Source: Pempheris klunzingeri (Eukaryota; Chordata; Actinopteri; Acropomatiformes; Pempheridae). Taken from it: a DNA stretch of 64,000 bases. The notes below the pieces were generated by a model that saw only the letters and a list, made by a program, of their open reading frames with translations, had not been told where the DNA came from and did not search any database. The translations under genes and the position numbers were made by a program. Numbering within the stretch: the first letter of the stretch is position 1; each line of letters begins with the position of its first letter. The DNA lies in NCBI RefSeq assembly GCF_042242105.1, contig NC_092013.1:12765618-12829617 (forward strand). The letters are read 5' to 3'. Positions 10,580-24,420 of the stretch are shown here, one piece after another.

Positions 10580-13500
10580 ATGGAGAACGATGAGCAGAAG
10601 ACTGGCGATGCTGCTGTGGACCAAGTTAAACAACAGCCAGCAGCCACAGCTCCTTACAGATACTCCAAGGTGACGAATGCCAACAATATGATAATTCAGA
10701 GGCCACACTGAGTTCTTCTACAAAATAATCTTTATCAACTATTTTCCAGGAGGAGCTTCTTGAAATAAAAGAACTGCCAGTCTCCAATGAAAGGCCAGAG
10801 TGTCTCTCTGAGAAATATGACAGGTAAGAACTTATTTCCCCGGGTATAAAAATCCACAGTACAAGTCACATAAAATGATGATGGTCATCAACGGAAGCCA
10901 GACTGATCCAGCTTGGATATGCTCCATTGAAAAACTGGAACTTTTTTTGGCTTCTTTTTGACTATAATTGGCTTGAAGATGCAGACACCTAGAATTGCCG
11001 GTTTGGCTATGGCAGGGCCTGGCCGATCCTCGGTGGATCCTCGTAGAGCTCCTGCTGGGTGCTTGGCTGAAATTAAATCCCCCTCAATTACGTAGTTAAC
11101 GGGCTGCCCTAACACACCTTTTGAAGAAAATGGTTGCTGGGAGTTGGCTGGTTTGCTGGGACTTGGCTTGGGAGTCTTTCTCAGCCAGCTGGCAGCCTAG
11201 AGATCTTTGGCTGGGAAAGGCAAATCTGAGTGGCTGCCTGTGATTAAGTGCCTGGTCTGGTCATAAGTATGTCCTTCTTTTTCAAATGTATGAACTGATG
11301 AGAATGAGCTGAAGCATTTGTTTTGAATCTGCAACATTAATGGCTTTCATTGGTTGTTCTACTTGTCTGTCATCGTGATACTGATGGACATTCATTGATG
11401 ACAACTTTTGTAACATGGGGCCAAGAATTTACTAAAATTCTCTTATTATAGGACGGCTCGCACACCTACGAGCTCAGACCACATCAGATCAAAGTATGCC
11501 TCAAGAAAGAGTAGAGTTGGTGTGCTCTGCTTTTTGGCTTCTTTCACACCCAAATGTATGCACAATTCACAAACTTCTAAATTTGACAAAGTAATTTAGC
11601 ATTTGGGTGGCCTTAGTATCCTCAGGACCTGCCCTTATTTAGTTTAATTTACTTCAGTCAGGAATCCAAATGGATGGCAAACACAGTTCTGTTAAGTCCA
11701 GTTCAGACCAAAGATTTGTGATGATATGTTTTAGTACATTGCAGCAGTGTAAAGTGACCTGTCTCAGCTCAAGTTGGCTGATGGCAGCATCTGTGCTTGT
11801 CTCATCGCCAGTGGCTGGTTTTAGAACTAATGACTTCTTTTTGCCTTAAATTTACTCCAAGATCAAAAACAAACAGGAAAAAAAACTGACAAGATCTCCT
11901 TTCTCATGTTCGGCACAAATTTGCATAAGCGCCCATGGACAGCTCTGCATTCTCGACCCTCTTTTCTTGTGGGTTTATTGTTTTTTATTCATCGGACTAG
12001 AAATGTAACTATAGCAAGTAATTCTGTATCCGCATTCATATTTTAAGATGGTAATTATACCCAGCTACAAGAAAAGCCTGAAAAGCTGACACGTGCAGCG
12101 TTTGCTATGGAGACAATACACGTTTTATGAAGACGTTTTAGTGTAAACTGGCGGTTTCAGAATGCTGCTAACTGACTGCAAGTAGTTTTAAGTGTCGCCT
12201 CGTCTGGTAGTGAATCCTTGGCCTGAACTGGGCTTTTAGATGTTTTGATTTCTTCTCTTGAAAATGAAGATGCACAAGTGATCTGCAGACCTAACACTTT
12301 TTATGTTTTTAATTGTAGTCTCTAAATTCTAGAGGCAGTATTGGCTTGGGTATTTGAGCAGCAGATCAGTAGAGCAAAAAGCAGAATCTGTCATGTTGAA
12401 TTTTTCTACAAAATTGATTTTGTTTGTCATTAAATCAAGGAAGCCATGACCTGCTTCTGCTGCCTCTGTTTTATTCAGTCTGTATGGGTTGCATTCAGAT
12501 TTTTGCCGTGAATGAATTGCAGCAGAGTTTCAGGACCCCAGCTGATAAATCAAATATTTTGATGTTTGCTTTGACTTTCTTTAACAACCATCTGGATAAG
12601 CTGTTTGAAATGCCAGGCAGAACTTGTGATTATGAAAGACTGAGATTTTTTTTATCTGTCTCCTAACCCCTAATGCATCACCAGTCTTTTGTGTGTTTTC
12701 TCCTTAAGTGGTTGTCAGTCTTTCAGAGCCCTGCTTTTTTCAATAACAGATATTTAATCAGGGGGTGAGTTTTAGATGTGGGATGACTAAGGAATACAAT
12801 GAAAAGTTGCTGGTGTGATAGACAATGGAATTACTCCTCTTGGCTCACAGGGTTAATGCTGAAATCCATTGTTGTAGTTGGCTCTAAATACTACTAGCTA
12901 TGCTCAGTAAATGACGTTATGTTCTATATTCTCTCAATGCTCGGAAGCATAGAGAAAAACATTAAAAATGTAAGCTGTGCTCTGAATGTATCCTTCATTG
13001 GTAGTGTGATTAGCCTTGAATCTATCTTGAGCCTTTTGTTTGCATAATATTTTTCAGTTCTCTTTTTTTTTTTTATTCAGTTATTGATCTCATTTTAGCC
13101 TATAAGCTAGTTGAGTTTGTCTTAATTGAGGGCTTCAAATGATGTTTTCATACAGTGATGGTGTCTGGGACCCTGAGAAGTGGCATGCCTCACTGTATCC
13201 CACTTCAGAGCGTAGCTCTCCGGTCGAAGGTTTTAAGAAGGACTATGTGGATGACAGAATTCCTTTGAAACGAAGAATCCCAGGTAAATGACCCAAAGAA
13301 GTACACCAAAGCACAGGTCATAAAACGCCTTGATGTCTGTTGGAAGATGTTTGTGTCAGTGGATATCTACCGATGAATCGTTAAGGAACATACTTATAAT
13401 ATGTCTAGAAGTTCTCTGTTATTGTAAAGCTCACAGCCTGTGAATATCCAGCAGCTCTAGATTATGGTTACCCAAATGTTTGAACTACATAGTATCACCT

Positions 13501-16500
13501 TAAAGACATATATATAAATGAGGCAGAAAAGATTGATCTCTTGAGAAACCTGAATGATCATCTTTAATGTGGGCTTGCTTTGGATAATTGGTTTGGTAAT
13601 AATCTAACTGCGGGTGCTGTCTTTGTCATTTGAACCGCTAAAAACAAGCATATTTTTGACATTGTATTCAGATCCTCGTGAGCGGTTAAAGGAGGATGAT
13701 CTGGATGTCATACTGAGCCCTCAGCGACGCAGCTTCGGGGGTGGATGTCAAGGCAACGCTGCACTTGCACCCCACGCCCGTCGCCCAATCAGCCCCTTGG
13801 AAAATAAGGAGAATGAGAGTCTCCGTCTAGGAGGAGCTCGCAGGATCGGCAGCGGCCGCATAATTGCTGCTCGAGCCTTTGAGAGAGAAGCCCGTGCGGA
13901 GAAAGAGAGGGAACGTGAGAGAGACTTCAAGGATAAAAGATTCAGGGTTGGTTTCCATTGCTTTCTGACCATCCATTATGTATTAGGTTAGCAATTCTTT
14001 GCAATGATAATGTAAGTATGACTGCCAGAACAGGAGTTCTGCAGAATCCCAGGTGCAAATGCCCTTCAGTTTGTCACAAAACTACCTGGAAAGTTCAGTT
14101 TATTTTACAGGAAAAAAATAGCTGAATTGAAATATACAGTTGAAATAAATCCTTAAACTTGGAATTTTCTTTCCCACAAGAATTGGATTTGACTCACTAA
14201 TGTAGTGTGTCTTACATCAAATAAAAGCAAACAACATTTACTTGCTACTTGGTAAGTTGAGGAAGGTGCTGCCTGGACTTCAGAGTCCTGCTTTAAGAGT
14301 ACATTTTAGCAGCACGTGCATCACAGTGAGTTCATGTTTATCTTGTCATCATCACTTTCAGAGAGATTTCGGTGACAAGCGTGTGTTCAGTGAAAGGAGA
14401 AGAAACGACTCGTATGCAGAGGAGGAGCCGGAGTGGTTCTCTGGGGGTCCCACCAGCCAGTCTGAGACAATTGAGCTCATCGGATTTGATGACAGAATCC
14501 TGGAAGATGATAAGCGCAAGTCCAAGCGTTCAAGGAAGCGGACAGAGTCTATAAAAGAAGGCATGTCAAACCCTTGTTCTTCAAAATTATAGGACCGTGA
14601 TGTGGTTTACTCATTATGTGGTGTGTTTTTTTTTTTTTTTTTGTTTTTTTTTTGGTTTGTTTCCTCACTGCATAGTATTTTTATGATTTAGATTAATGCC
14701 ACTGCTGTGAAATTGGGGATACTTAAGATTGTGATTCTTGTTTTCATATTTCTTGTATGCAGCTGTAGAATGTAATGGTGGGCAGGCCGAAGGTGTGGGT
14801 TTGCAGTCCACTGCTGATCAGGAAGTTCCCCACCCTGATGTTCTGCCTGAGCAGACGACTGGTGACTTTGACTTCAATGAATTCTTCAATCTGGAGAAGA
14901 CTATGCCAGGACTGGCCTCTGTAAGTACTGGGGTGCACTGTGTGGTTTTGTGGGTGTTTTTTCCAAGGTGTGAACATCACAGATGGCATGGCATGTATAA
15001 ATCCTTTTTATGTAGTATCCCAAACCACTTTAGCTTAACAGTAGAGGTTTTCAAGTATCCTTCCTTTCCCTTCAAATCAGACTTGCAGGTAATTTTTTCA
15101 CATTTCTATAATCATTTAGAGCATTTTAGAGACTAGGTTGACAATTGTGGCCCCATTTTTTGACCTGACAAATTTTATAGGCTTTATGTTTGTGTGTGGG
15201 GGGGGGGCTTTTGAAGCCAAAGATTAAGTTTGCTTACACTTTGTCAGCAAACGATTACCTCTGCTGCAATGGCTTGGTCTCACTGAACTTGCTCTGTGGT
15301 GGTGGGTATTGTCACTTAATGGTGCACTTTCTGAATACTTTTGTCAGCGGGCTGCATGTGGTTCAAGGGAGCTTCAAAAGGTATCAACAATCCAAATTTA
15401 TGCCCATCATTATAGCTCCATTAGACAATGCTAATTGGAGAAATAAGGGAACCAATCTGCAAAACTAAATAAAGTTGTTTACTGACTGGTTTGTGGTATT
15501 AAATCAACACAAGGCCAAACAGCTGTGCATTCATTGACACTGCCCTCAATCTTCTAGCACATTTTGTGCTAAATCGATGGATAACGCCCTAAACGTAAGT
15601 GCCGCCTTTGTCCTTGTACCCTTCGGTCTGCAGATTTTTTTTTTTTTCCCCCCACTCTGTCTCACTGGCTCCTGTTTCTGTCTTGCAGATGATAGAGGAT
15701 GTTTTGGGGGAGGGCCCTGTATCAGCTAGTCGCTTCAGTCAGTGGTTCTCCAGTAACCTGAGCCCTTCAGGCAGCCGGTCCAGCAGCCTGAGGTCCACTC
15801 CCCATGAGGAGCTGGAAAAACTTGCAGGTGAATGATTTGGTTTCCTTAAGGGAGATTCATGTAATCATGTAGCTTAAAACCAGACACAGCACTCAGTGGT
15901 TAAGCTGTGTTTTGGTATGTGTTGGTATGAACATTTTAAGATTAGAGGCCTTTGCTATTAAAAGTGGGTAACTTTGAAAGTGTCAGAGCTTCCATGTTCA
16001 AGATTTTAGGAAGTCTTAGGTTTTTAAGTTATCCAGATAATGCTACAATTCTGTCCTCACAGCAAAAACAAATTGGAGGCATATCGTTAGAAATATAAAA
16101 TAAGAAACTGAAAGAAGTTTATCTTGTCTGTATCCCAGTCTGGGTGTGTGACATTATAATCTTGATCTTGGAGTATCTAGGTAAAGTTGCTTTAAAATTT
16201 GATGCCAAACTGCTGTTTTGCCACACTGGTCTCCAATGCTAGCTCACCTATTACATTCTTGTTTTGATATGTTCATGTCCTCAAAACACAATTTCTGTTC
16301 AGATGTCCTTGATCTTGGACTGTTTTTCTCCTCAGAAGGGCTCGAGCCTCGCTGCACGTCCCCCAACCACGGCCCTGCCCCGTACTTCACACCTATTCAG
16401 TCAACGGATTGCAGGGAGAAAGTGGACATCCTGGAGCTGCTGCACAAGGCCAAAATAGACCTGAAACCTCTTCTTTCCACCCTGTCGGTCAACAAAGCTC

Positions 16501-19500
16501 GGCTACGGGAGAGCAGTGAGTGTCACTTCACCCATACATTTGTTAGTTCAGATATACCGTAACAAATTTCTTACTGTGAATACATTTATAGATTAAATAA
16601 CCAGGTGGAGAATGTTTTTAGGTAATCTACTGAAATAAATATCTGACTAATTGAAGTACGTTATCACATTAATGCAAAACTCCCATAAGTCCAACACTGC
16701 AACACACCTGTCCTGCTTATGACTCGCAACATTGCCTTCAGTTTCCAGATATAATAATAAGATGGCTGACTGTTGAAATGTTTTGTCTCACAGACTGTGT
16801 TGCAAATTTTCCCCATCCATAGTAAGAGTAAACTTTTTTTTTTTTTTTGAACAATGCCATGTCCAACATTTGGCTGCTAGGTTACTTGTACACTCCTGAA
16901 ACAGTGGATAGAGATTTCTGTCGACTCTCATAATGCTGTTTGCATTTGTGATTTGTTTAACCCCTTATATGTGCCTGATCAGTCTTAAATCCTCCCCTCG
17001 TGGCTCCCAACTCCTTAATGCTTTGATCAGCAACATTCACACAGCATTAAAAAAAAAAAAAAAGTTCATATTGCTGATTCAAAGCCTGATGTGTCAGGAT
17101 GCAGACACAGAAGGCTCAAGCTCGAAATGCATTTAGTTGTAATCTGACCAAAACATTAAGCCTGGCTCAGCTTTTACCATTTCATCTGGCCACGACCTGC
17201 ACTTGCCAATCATGTACAGGTGCACGCTATGTCTGTATTTGCTTTGTGGTTTGAGACAGAAGATGAAATGATTGTTTTGGTATTAACTTTACAGAGTTGA
17301 CATCCTGTCCAGTAGCATTATAAATCTCTCTGCTGTGTTTTTGTGTCAAGCTTTCCTGTCTGAGGGTCACAAGTATGCAGAGCTGGTGTGCTGTTATTAT
17401 AAATCTACTCAAATCTGTTTTTTGATATGGGATTCTTTTAATGGTATTTAATTGGCATTTAATTGCAACTGTAAAACGGTAACATCGTTGTAAACATCGT
17501 TTCATAAAGTTTAACTGTGTCCATCTTTCCCTAGCTAACTGTGGAGCGGTGCTCTCGCTGGAGGAAGTGGAGGGAGAGATGAAGGGCATGAAGCTGGGCT
17601 CTGAACCACAGGTGCGAAAGGTGCCGCCTCCACAGAGAGGTAATGGCACGCCCTTCATGGCTCAACACTTAGAAGAGGCTTTAACTGGTGGCTCCAGCGC
17701 CCGTCCACACTCGCGTGACACAGACATGTCGGCCTTTAATAAACTGGTTAGCAGCATGAAGGCAAGTGGAACTCTGCCAACTCACCCCAAAACCAACACA
17801 AACAATGTAAGTATTTTTACATGTATATAATTTGTATTTCTTATACTGACCCAGGCTGACACTGACTGGATAAGTAACATTGTGTATGTTGCACTGGAAC
17901 CAGTAACTGACACAAATCTGTTCCTGTGTGATGCTGCATGCAAGCTTTTTAAAATTTACCTAGATGACACACTTTTTTAAATTTCATGAACTGACTAAAG
18001 AGTGATGGGCATAAATTTTGGAGGTTGCTTTTTTTCTTCCACCAAAGTCTATATTTGATACATTTCCAGGTTTTTATATCGGGTGAACACTGGTACTTAA
18101 ACGCCAGTTTGTGTGTGGTTTTGATGCACTTCAAAATGCCTGCCGCACACTCTGCATTACTTACTGAGATGAGGTTTTTCAATGAAATGGCTTCTTCTGG
18201 TTGCATTTACCATGAACTCTTTCCCTACACAAACAGCAACCTTCAGACCAAGCTGTGGTGACAGTGTCTGATGTTTCGGTGCCTGCTCCGCAGCAGAAGA
18301 ACATATTTCAGGTGTGTGTGTGTGTGTGTGTCTGTGTGTGTTTACTAATCCTGGAGGGCTAATGCTGACAAATGCTTAGTGTAGGCTAGAAACCTCTCGG
18401 TTCCTGTTAACAGAATCAGGACTGTGTGCAAATTGTATTCAGCCTGAGTTGTGTCCCATTGTACTGCAGGTCTTTGGTTTGTGATCAGGTGGGGCGTCAT
18501 AATTATTACAGTAATGGATTTTCCATCAGATGGAGAGAGAGAACTGAAGTGCAGGGGGAAAAAATATGTATTGTGGCTCTTTTCGACAGCAATCATTCTG
18601 CTGCCAGAATTTTTGTATTAGTCTTTCCAGGTGTGACTGTGTTTTGAATTGGTTTCTCGGGTCCAATTCCCAACCTGTTTTCTGTTCTTTAGATCAGGTC
18701 TTTAAAACATTACATTAATGAATGAGGAACGTTTCTTCATTGTAGCAACACTGCCAGATAACAGTGGGGTGTTGTGAAAATAACGCCAGTGTCAGAATTT
18801 TAAAAAAATTACTAAATAAAAAAAATTTAAAGTTGACATTTCAGCAGCCTGTGTCAGAATTTAAGACTTAAGAGATTGAATTGTATTTCCCTCACCTTAC
18901 TAGATTATCATATGCATCGGTTGCCCTTTTTAAGGATGCCTCATGTTGTGAAGTACTATGTAGACCCTTCAAATCTGTCTACAGTTGACAAATTAATTAA
19001 ACATTAATTAGACATTTGGAATCCTGCAGCCTTCAGATAAGGTAGCACATCAGACTAAACCCAGTACACTGCTGCTGAAGTAAAATGAAATTTGAATCTA
19101 AATATTCACTTTTTATTGCAGTCAGACGGAGCCAGCATGAGATGAATACGAGTAGACCAGAAGCCAGGCCTGCAGCAACGTCTATCAAACAGCCATCAAC
19201 AGAATAGATTTTATTTTATCAGTAAATGTGCTTGTTTAACTTTACTGACTCAGTGTGTGGCAGCCAAGGCTGTAAAACACTAAAAACCAAAACATTAAGA
19301 TTTAATGTCCACGAACACTGTAACCTTGTGTGTCTTGTATTCAGGAGTGTTTCTTTATTACTCAGTAAAACTTCACCAGCTGTGAGGAGAGCGACTGGTC
19401 CCAAGTTGGCAAATTTCAGTGTAAACCTAGTGGGGTGGGGGGGGTTACTCCGTCCCACATTTTTATGAATGATAGTTTTGCACTTTAACGTTATTGGTCT

Positions 19501-19774
19501 GACAGATTTAAGTGAATTATAACTTGAATATGTTTGTGTGCTTGTATTGTAGGAGATCTTAGGAGGTCCGCCTGCTCGCAGTGTCTCCCCTACGCTACTT
19601 GGGGGTCTGTTGACCAGCTCTGAGGGGCCGACGGCCTCTGCCCCTCTTCACGGCCTACTGCACAAGGGCCCGTCACCCCCTCTCTTTCCACAGAGGGCGC
19701 CCTCACCTGACTACTTCAGCAGTCGGTTGCAACCTTCAGCAGGTACGTACATGGCAGAAGGGACAAGATGCAAC

Positions 19775-19805
<31 letters not shown>

Positions 19806-22800
19806 AAAGACTTGTATACCATACCTTGTAACTGGGAAAATGCATATTCTATGTATTCTCTGGAATAAGTTGGCTTGACTTTCCTCATGATGGCATCATC
19901 AGAAATGAGCCCTGTAGAGTATCTAGACTCTTGCGGGATTCCAAATGTGTGCTTTAATGAAATATTTGTCTTCAGTGCTTTGGCTAACAATTTATTATGA
20001 GAATCTGCAAAAACATTTAATGACCGTCGGCACACAATGGCAAGCTCTAGAAGTGGAACAACAGGAGGAAGTGTTTTATCTTTGTTAAGCTACTGTCCAA
20101 ACTTTAATTACAGCTTTGATCAAATGGCACTGAGGCATTTTGCGAGATGAGAGTAACGGTGATTATGGGAGAGATGCTATGTTACACAAGGTCTACAAAA
20201 GTAAAAAGGTCAACATGACAAGTCTTTCCCAAAGTTTTTCCCAAAGTTTTCTTCATGATCAGACTGGGATGTCAGTATGTGGTTATCACCTGCTTTGGGG
20301 GCAAAGTGGCATATGATCACAACAATTAGCAAGTGTTGTAATAAGGCTGTGGGCATGTTACCCTCAACATCCAACATCTTATCTTTTTTAGTAGTAGATG
20401 GTCAGACATGCCGGAAGACTTAATAGTTTTTCTCCCTCTCGCACTTCAAGGTTTTCCTGTTGGTGCTCAGCCCATGCTGCCAGAACAGTTTGATGTACAC
20501 AGATCTATCAGCCCTGGATCTGCTGCACAGCAACAGGTGACTTAATGTTTGGACCTGTGGAACTTGTGTTAATTACTTAGATTTTGGATCACTGAAAATA
20601 GATTTTACTCAAGATATGTGGCATGTTTTTAAGAAAAGCAACATAAGGTACCAGCTGGGGATCTCTTCAGTTGTGTGTGTTTTGTTTATCCAGATGAGGG
20701 CGCTCTCGATGCCAGTGAGTCAGGCGGACCTGGAAGCTTTGGCATTTCAACAGGACCTTGCTCTACATGGCCATCACTCATTCCAGTCTGGCTACAAGCC
20801 TCCACAGGACAAATCCTTTCGAAATAGGTTAGTTTTTTAAAATGTATTTAAATATTGCACCGTATGTATTCATGGTTAAATGAGTTTGTGGGGTTCTTCC
20901 AAATACATAATTGGTGGTCGTCTTGTCAAAAACATTTCTATGAGGCTACTAAAATGATTTGTACATGCAGCCTGCAATATGGCGCTGCTGCTTACTACAA
21001 CTTGTTTTCTGACCTTTTTTCATAGGAGATATTGGGTTGGCTAAGTGTGTACATAATGTATGCACTGAAACAAGATGAGACGGATTAGTTAGCATTTGCC
21101 AGATGTGTAATACTGATGTGCTTGTGATCCACAGACTGCAGCGTGTAAACCGCTCCCCTGGTCCAGGCCCTCAGCCTGCTGGAAGAAACTCTCCAGGCAA
21201 CCCTGTCACCAGCATGGTGAGCATAAACTTGATCCTCCTTCCTCACTGTTCTCTTCTTTTCTGTAATTTGTACACATCTTGATATTGCTAGTGTTAATGT
21301 TTTGTCTTTTACAGTTGTCCCCATCATTTACACCCACATCTGTGATCCGAAAAATGTACGCAACAAAAGAGAAAAGCAAAGACGATCCATCGAGTCGTTC
21401 AGAGACCAAGGAGGAGGCAACATCACACTCTCAAGATGGTACTGAGCGAGGTACTTTAGCCACAGCTCTGATTTAAACTTTAGTTGAAGTACAACGCTGA
21501 CTGTTGGGATTTGGGTTATGTGATTACAGACAGTAGCTCTCCAAATCTTTACCTTGAGACGATGGATGGGAATGCTGCCCAGTCTGGGGGAGTAAAGGCC
21601 GGCTCTCAGACCTTGCCAAACAAGGACCAGGAGCGTCTGAGACCTGGCTCCGCAGGACACCATACAGCCACAATGGTACCTCCAGGACCTTCCACATCTT
21701 TCCCTCGTCCCGTCTATCCGGTACCACTGCCACCCCATGTACCTATGGTACGCCCAAACCCCCATTACTACCCTAATGTGGTTCATCGAATGATGGCGCA
21801 GGGTATCCAGCCCCAACAACTTGGACCTGCTCTTATGCAAGCAGGTTAGTATCAACTACTCCTGTTATTCCCACGTTCTCATCTTTTTTTATTTAACTGT
21901 AAAGGCTTTTTGTGAAATTGATCAGATGTTAAAACTCTGAGCTTGATGAGCTGATGAAAGTCTTTTTAATCGCACATACCAGGTATATTTCCACCACACG
22001 TTGACCTTGCACAACTTCAAAGCTTGCCTCCTGCTGCCCTGCTTGGACAAACGCTGTACCCTCTAAGTGCAACAGGGCATCCACTTCTACCTCCCAGAGC
22101 CAATACTCCAATACAGTTAGCAGTAATGCAGCAGCAACTTCAGCAACAGAGACCAGGTAAGTGGAAGTTCTGTCTTTACATCCCTCAAAGGTTTTGGGTC
22201 AACAGTGGTTTACAGCTTAGAGTGGGTAGCAGGTCTTTCTCATTGTGCATGGAAATCCATACCGCATATGTGAGATTCTGTATTAGGGTAGGGCAATCTC
22301 TATTTTCATATTATGGCCACTCAAGACCAGCGATAGGCGATCAGATTGCCAGGGGGTGAGGGGAGTTACGTCAGAGCACACCAGTAACATTCCCTCTAGA
22401 TTTAAATGTGTAGTTGTCTATTTTAAGTATGTTTTGGATTTCTAAGGAATACTGCGTTCACATGGACTCAGGCAGACAGCAGACCAGAATTTTAGTAGAA
22501 GAGAGCAGGACAGTAAAATGAAGTGAGGCCAGCAGGGAATACCGGTAACATTAGAAGGCCCTGCTGTCCAGAGGTTAAAATATTTAAACTTTCTGCCGTC
22601 CAGGAGGAATTTACAACCGGATGTTGCATAACTGTCGCACAGAGAGAACGTACAGTAATGTGTAATTCTTTATTACGCAATGTATACAATAATTTTAATT
22701 TACTCCTCTTGCAAACTGCACCAAGTAGCTACAGCCAATCAGAAAAATACTGTGCTGTCATCAAACTTAAAACTTCAGATAAATCTTGTGTAATGTGGTA

Positions 22801-23160
22801 ACTGTGCCACAGAGATTAACCTAAAAACGAAGGACTGGAGAAAAAAGTAAGGATTATTTAAGTTTGGATTTATGTAGAATCGCTAACGGCAGGAATTAGT
22901 AAGTTTCAAATGGGTGAGCACTTTCAGTTTTAAAGCCTTCTTTGATTAAACTATTTTTGTCGTCTCTTGTAATACCCCCAGGCGTCCCAGGCCCTCAGTC
23001 ACAGAGCCAAGGCCCTCACCGGACAAACGGCTCCCAGCGGCATGGGGGCAGCCCACCTCTAGGCCTCGCCAAGTGGTTTGGATCAGATGTGCTAGAACAG
23101 CCACTCCCCTCCATGCCGACCAAGGTCATAAGTGTAGACGAATTGGAGTTCCGGCCATAA
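10580..23160 (+). CDS. eif4enif1: eIF4E transporter 4E-T, complete, 18 coding exons
   Basis: Exons: 10580-10669, 10750-10823, 13156-13283, 13672-13946, 14362-14560, 14763-14920, 15689-15827, 16336-16515, 17535-17806, 18237-18311, 19553-19742, 20451-20536, 20694-20827, 21135-21216, 21315-21450, 21530-21844, 21983-22156, 22982-23160. All phases agree and give 961 aa (human 985). The eIF4E-binding motif YxxxxLphi is Y28SKEELL34. Exon 5 carries EEPEWF and SETIEL, the Cup-homology/DDX6-binding region. A basic cluster KRKSKRSRKR looks like the NLS, and LEALAFQQDLAL resembles a nuclear export signal. The conserved tail WFGSDVL...VISVDELEF matches the LSM14-binding end of human 4E-T. Known role: a nucleocytoplasmic shuttling, P-body repressor that links eIF4E to DDX6 and LSM14 in silenced mRNAs. 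The intron after exon 5 has a GC donor; the exon 10 donor lies in a GT microsatellite. Confidence 0.95.
10824..13155 (+). other. eif4enif1 intron 2, nothing recognised
   Basis: A 2.3 kb intron and the longest in the gene. The stretch 10880-11260 is more GC-rich and repeats GGCTGG-type words, but I do not recognise it as a gene or named repeat. The small open frame at 12424-12666 shows no coding similarity that I know of. Confidence 0.5.
14561..14762 (+). other. GC-AG intron of eif4enif1
   Basis: The exon must end in ...AAA GAA G so that it joins phase-1 CTGTAGAATGT, giving KEAVECNGG (human KEGIVECNGG). The bases after the junction are GCATGT, not GT. The nearby GT (in GCATGTC) would shift the frame into a stop. 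This is therefore a U2-type GC donor. Confidence 0.75.
14624..14655 (+). repeat. Poly(T) tract in eif4enif1 intron
   Basis: About 30 bases, almost all T, interrupted by single Gs. A similar T tract lies at 19778-19801. Confidence 0.8.
18312..18340 (+). repeat. (GT)n microsatellite containing a splice donor
   Basis: The donor of eif4enif1 exon 18237-18311 is the first GT of a GTGTGTG... tract, so the repeat itself supplies the 5' splice site. Confidence 0.7.
22157..22981 (+). other. Last intron of eif4enif1, nothing recognised
   Basis: An 825-base intron with a GTAAGT donor and a polypyrimidine/CCCCCAG acceptor. Two small open frames occur but have no coding features. Confidence 0.5.
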
Positions 23161-24000
23161 GAAAATAAAACACTGCTGGATAGCAATTTTTTTCCTTTAG
23201 CCCATCTGCACCTCCTCATTACCATAAAAATGTGAACTTTAATTTGAAAGACAGTGCACAGACCTGGACAGTCTAACCATGCCATGCTTTGTCTTCAACC
23301 TTGAAGTCACTGCTTTTGAAGAGGCTTTTCCGCAGAAATGGGAAGACGAGTGATGGCAACTTGTTTTGCCAGCTGAGTGAACTTTTTTTTCCATTTTTTC
23401 CCTCCTTTTTTTATTTGTTAGGCTCTGCGCAGTAAATAATGTATAGGCCCAATTGTACAGACCATGGGAAAGAATCTTATTCTCCCTGTATATAGCTATT
23501 TTTTTTTTCTTTTTCTTGGTATGGGGGAAGGTGAAACTATCCTGCAGTTCAACTGATACCTGCGAGAGACAAAGTCACCAAGAGTTGGTAGCATTCCTTT
23601 GTCTTGTCCGACTTTAATTTCCCCACTGAAGTTCACAGAGAAAGGGCTACTGCTAGTGAGAAATGTTGGATGGATGAGTAACTTAAGCGCTCACTCTACC
23701 CTTGGCTAGTGGCCCTTATCTGTAGATTTGACTGGCTGGAGCATTTCAAGACTACTCCAGGGGATGCAGCAATGCTGGTTGTGCCTTTCTTTGTGTATTT
23801 GTTTTGTTTTTTTTTGTTTTCCCCTTCCTCTTAAACTGTATCCTCTCCCATCCAACCAGTCACTAGGAGGGGGACAGCACTGCTCACACTGTCAATTCTT
23901 TTTTTTTTTTTTTTTTTTTGAGGGTGGTTGGGATTCAGTTTGTTCATGTGCTATTAAGTTATAAAAAGCACAAATAGAATTAATAAATAAAATCTTGAGT
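23161..24000 (+). other. eif4enif1 3' UTR
   Basis: T-rich sequence after the TAA, ending with overlapping poly(A) signals at 23982-23991. It includes long T tracts at about 23500 and 23898. No ORF of interest. Confidence 0.7.
23982..23991 (+). terminator. eif4enif1 poly(A) signal (two overlapping AATAAA)
   Basis: AATAAATAAA lies about 820 bases after the stop codon. It is the only strong signal before the next repeat. Confidence 0.65.
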
Positions 24001-24069
24001 AAACACAATTTGCTTAATTGTTTTAAATGGTTCTGTATTTCCTATTCATGTACTGAATATACATAACAT

Positions 24070-24420
24070 CAGTGGCAACTTTATTAGATGCACCTGCACA
24101 CACTAATGCATTCCAACAAACTCGACTGTAAAATCTGCCTTTACAAAGCTAATGATTATTTACACTGTCAGAAGTGTTGGTTCAGCTGTGTATTATTGAC
24201 GTTGTACTTGTTGAGGTGTTTCAACTCGACTGTATCATACTGACATGTTTTGTCCGACCCATTTGCTTACATGAGAATATTGGAATCACTTTTCTGTCAT
24301 TATTCTTCTAAGACGGGATCTAGACCTCACCAATAATAAATGGTTTAATTTATGGCAGAGCTGCAGTCTTGGGTTGTATTAGATTGTACTGTACAGGTTT
24401 ATCTAATAAAGTGGCCACTG
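24070..24420. mobile_element. MITE, hAT-like, 351 bp
   Basis: The left end CAGTGGCAACTTTATTAGAT and the right end ATCTAATAAAGTGGCCACTG are inverted copies, matching at about 24 of 27 terminal bases. The inside has no ORF. Ends of the TTTATTAGGTACACCT type are common in non-autonomous fish DNA transposons that I associate with hAT. Superfamily assignment is tentative because I could not define the target duplication. Confidence 0.65.

Noticed and set aside
17227-17658. 143-codon minus-strand open frame
   Set aside because: Antisense to an eif4enif1 exon and intron with no codon pattern or homology.
21328-21855. 175-codon minus-strand open frame
   Set aside because: Antisense to eif4enif1 exons 15 and 16, and it reads through their splice sites.
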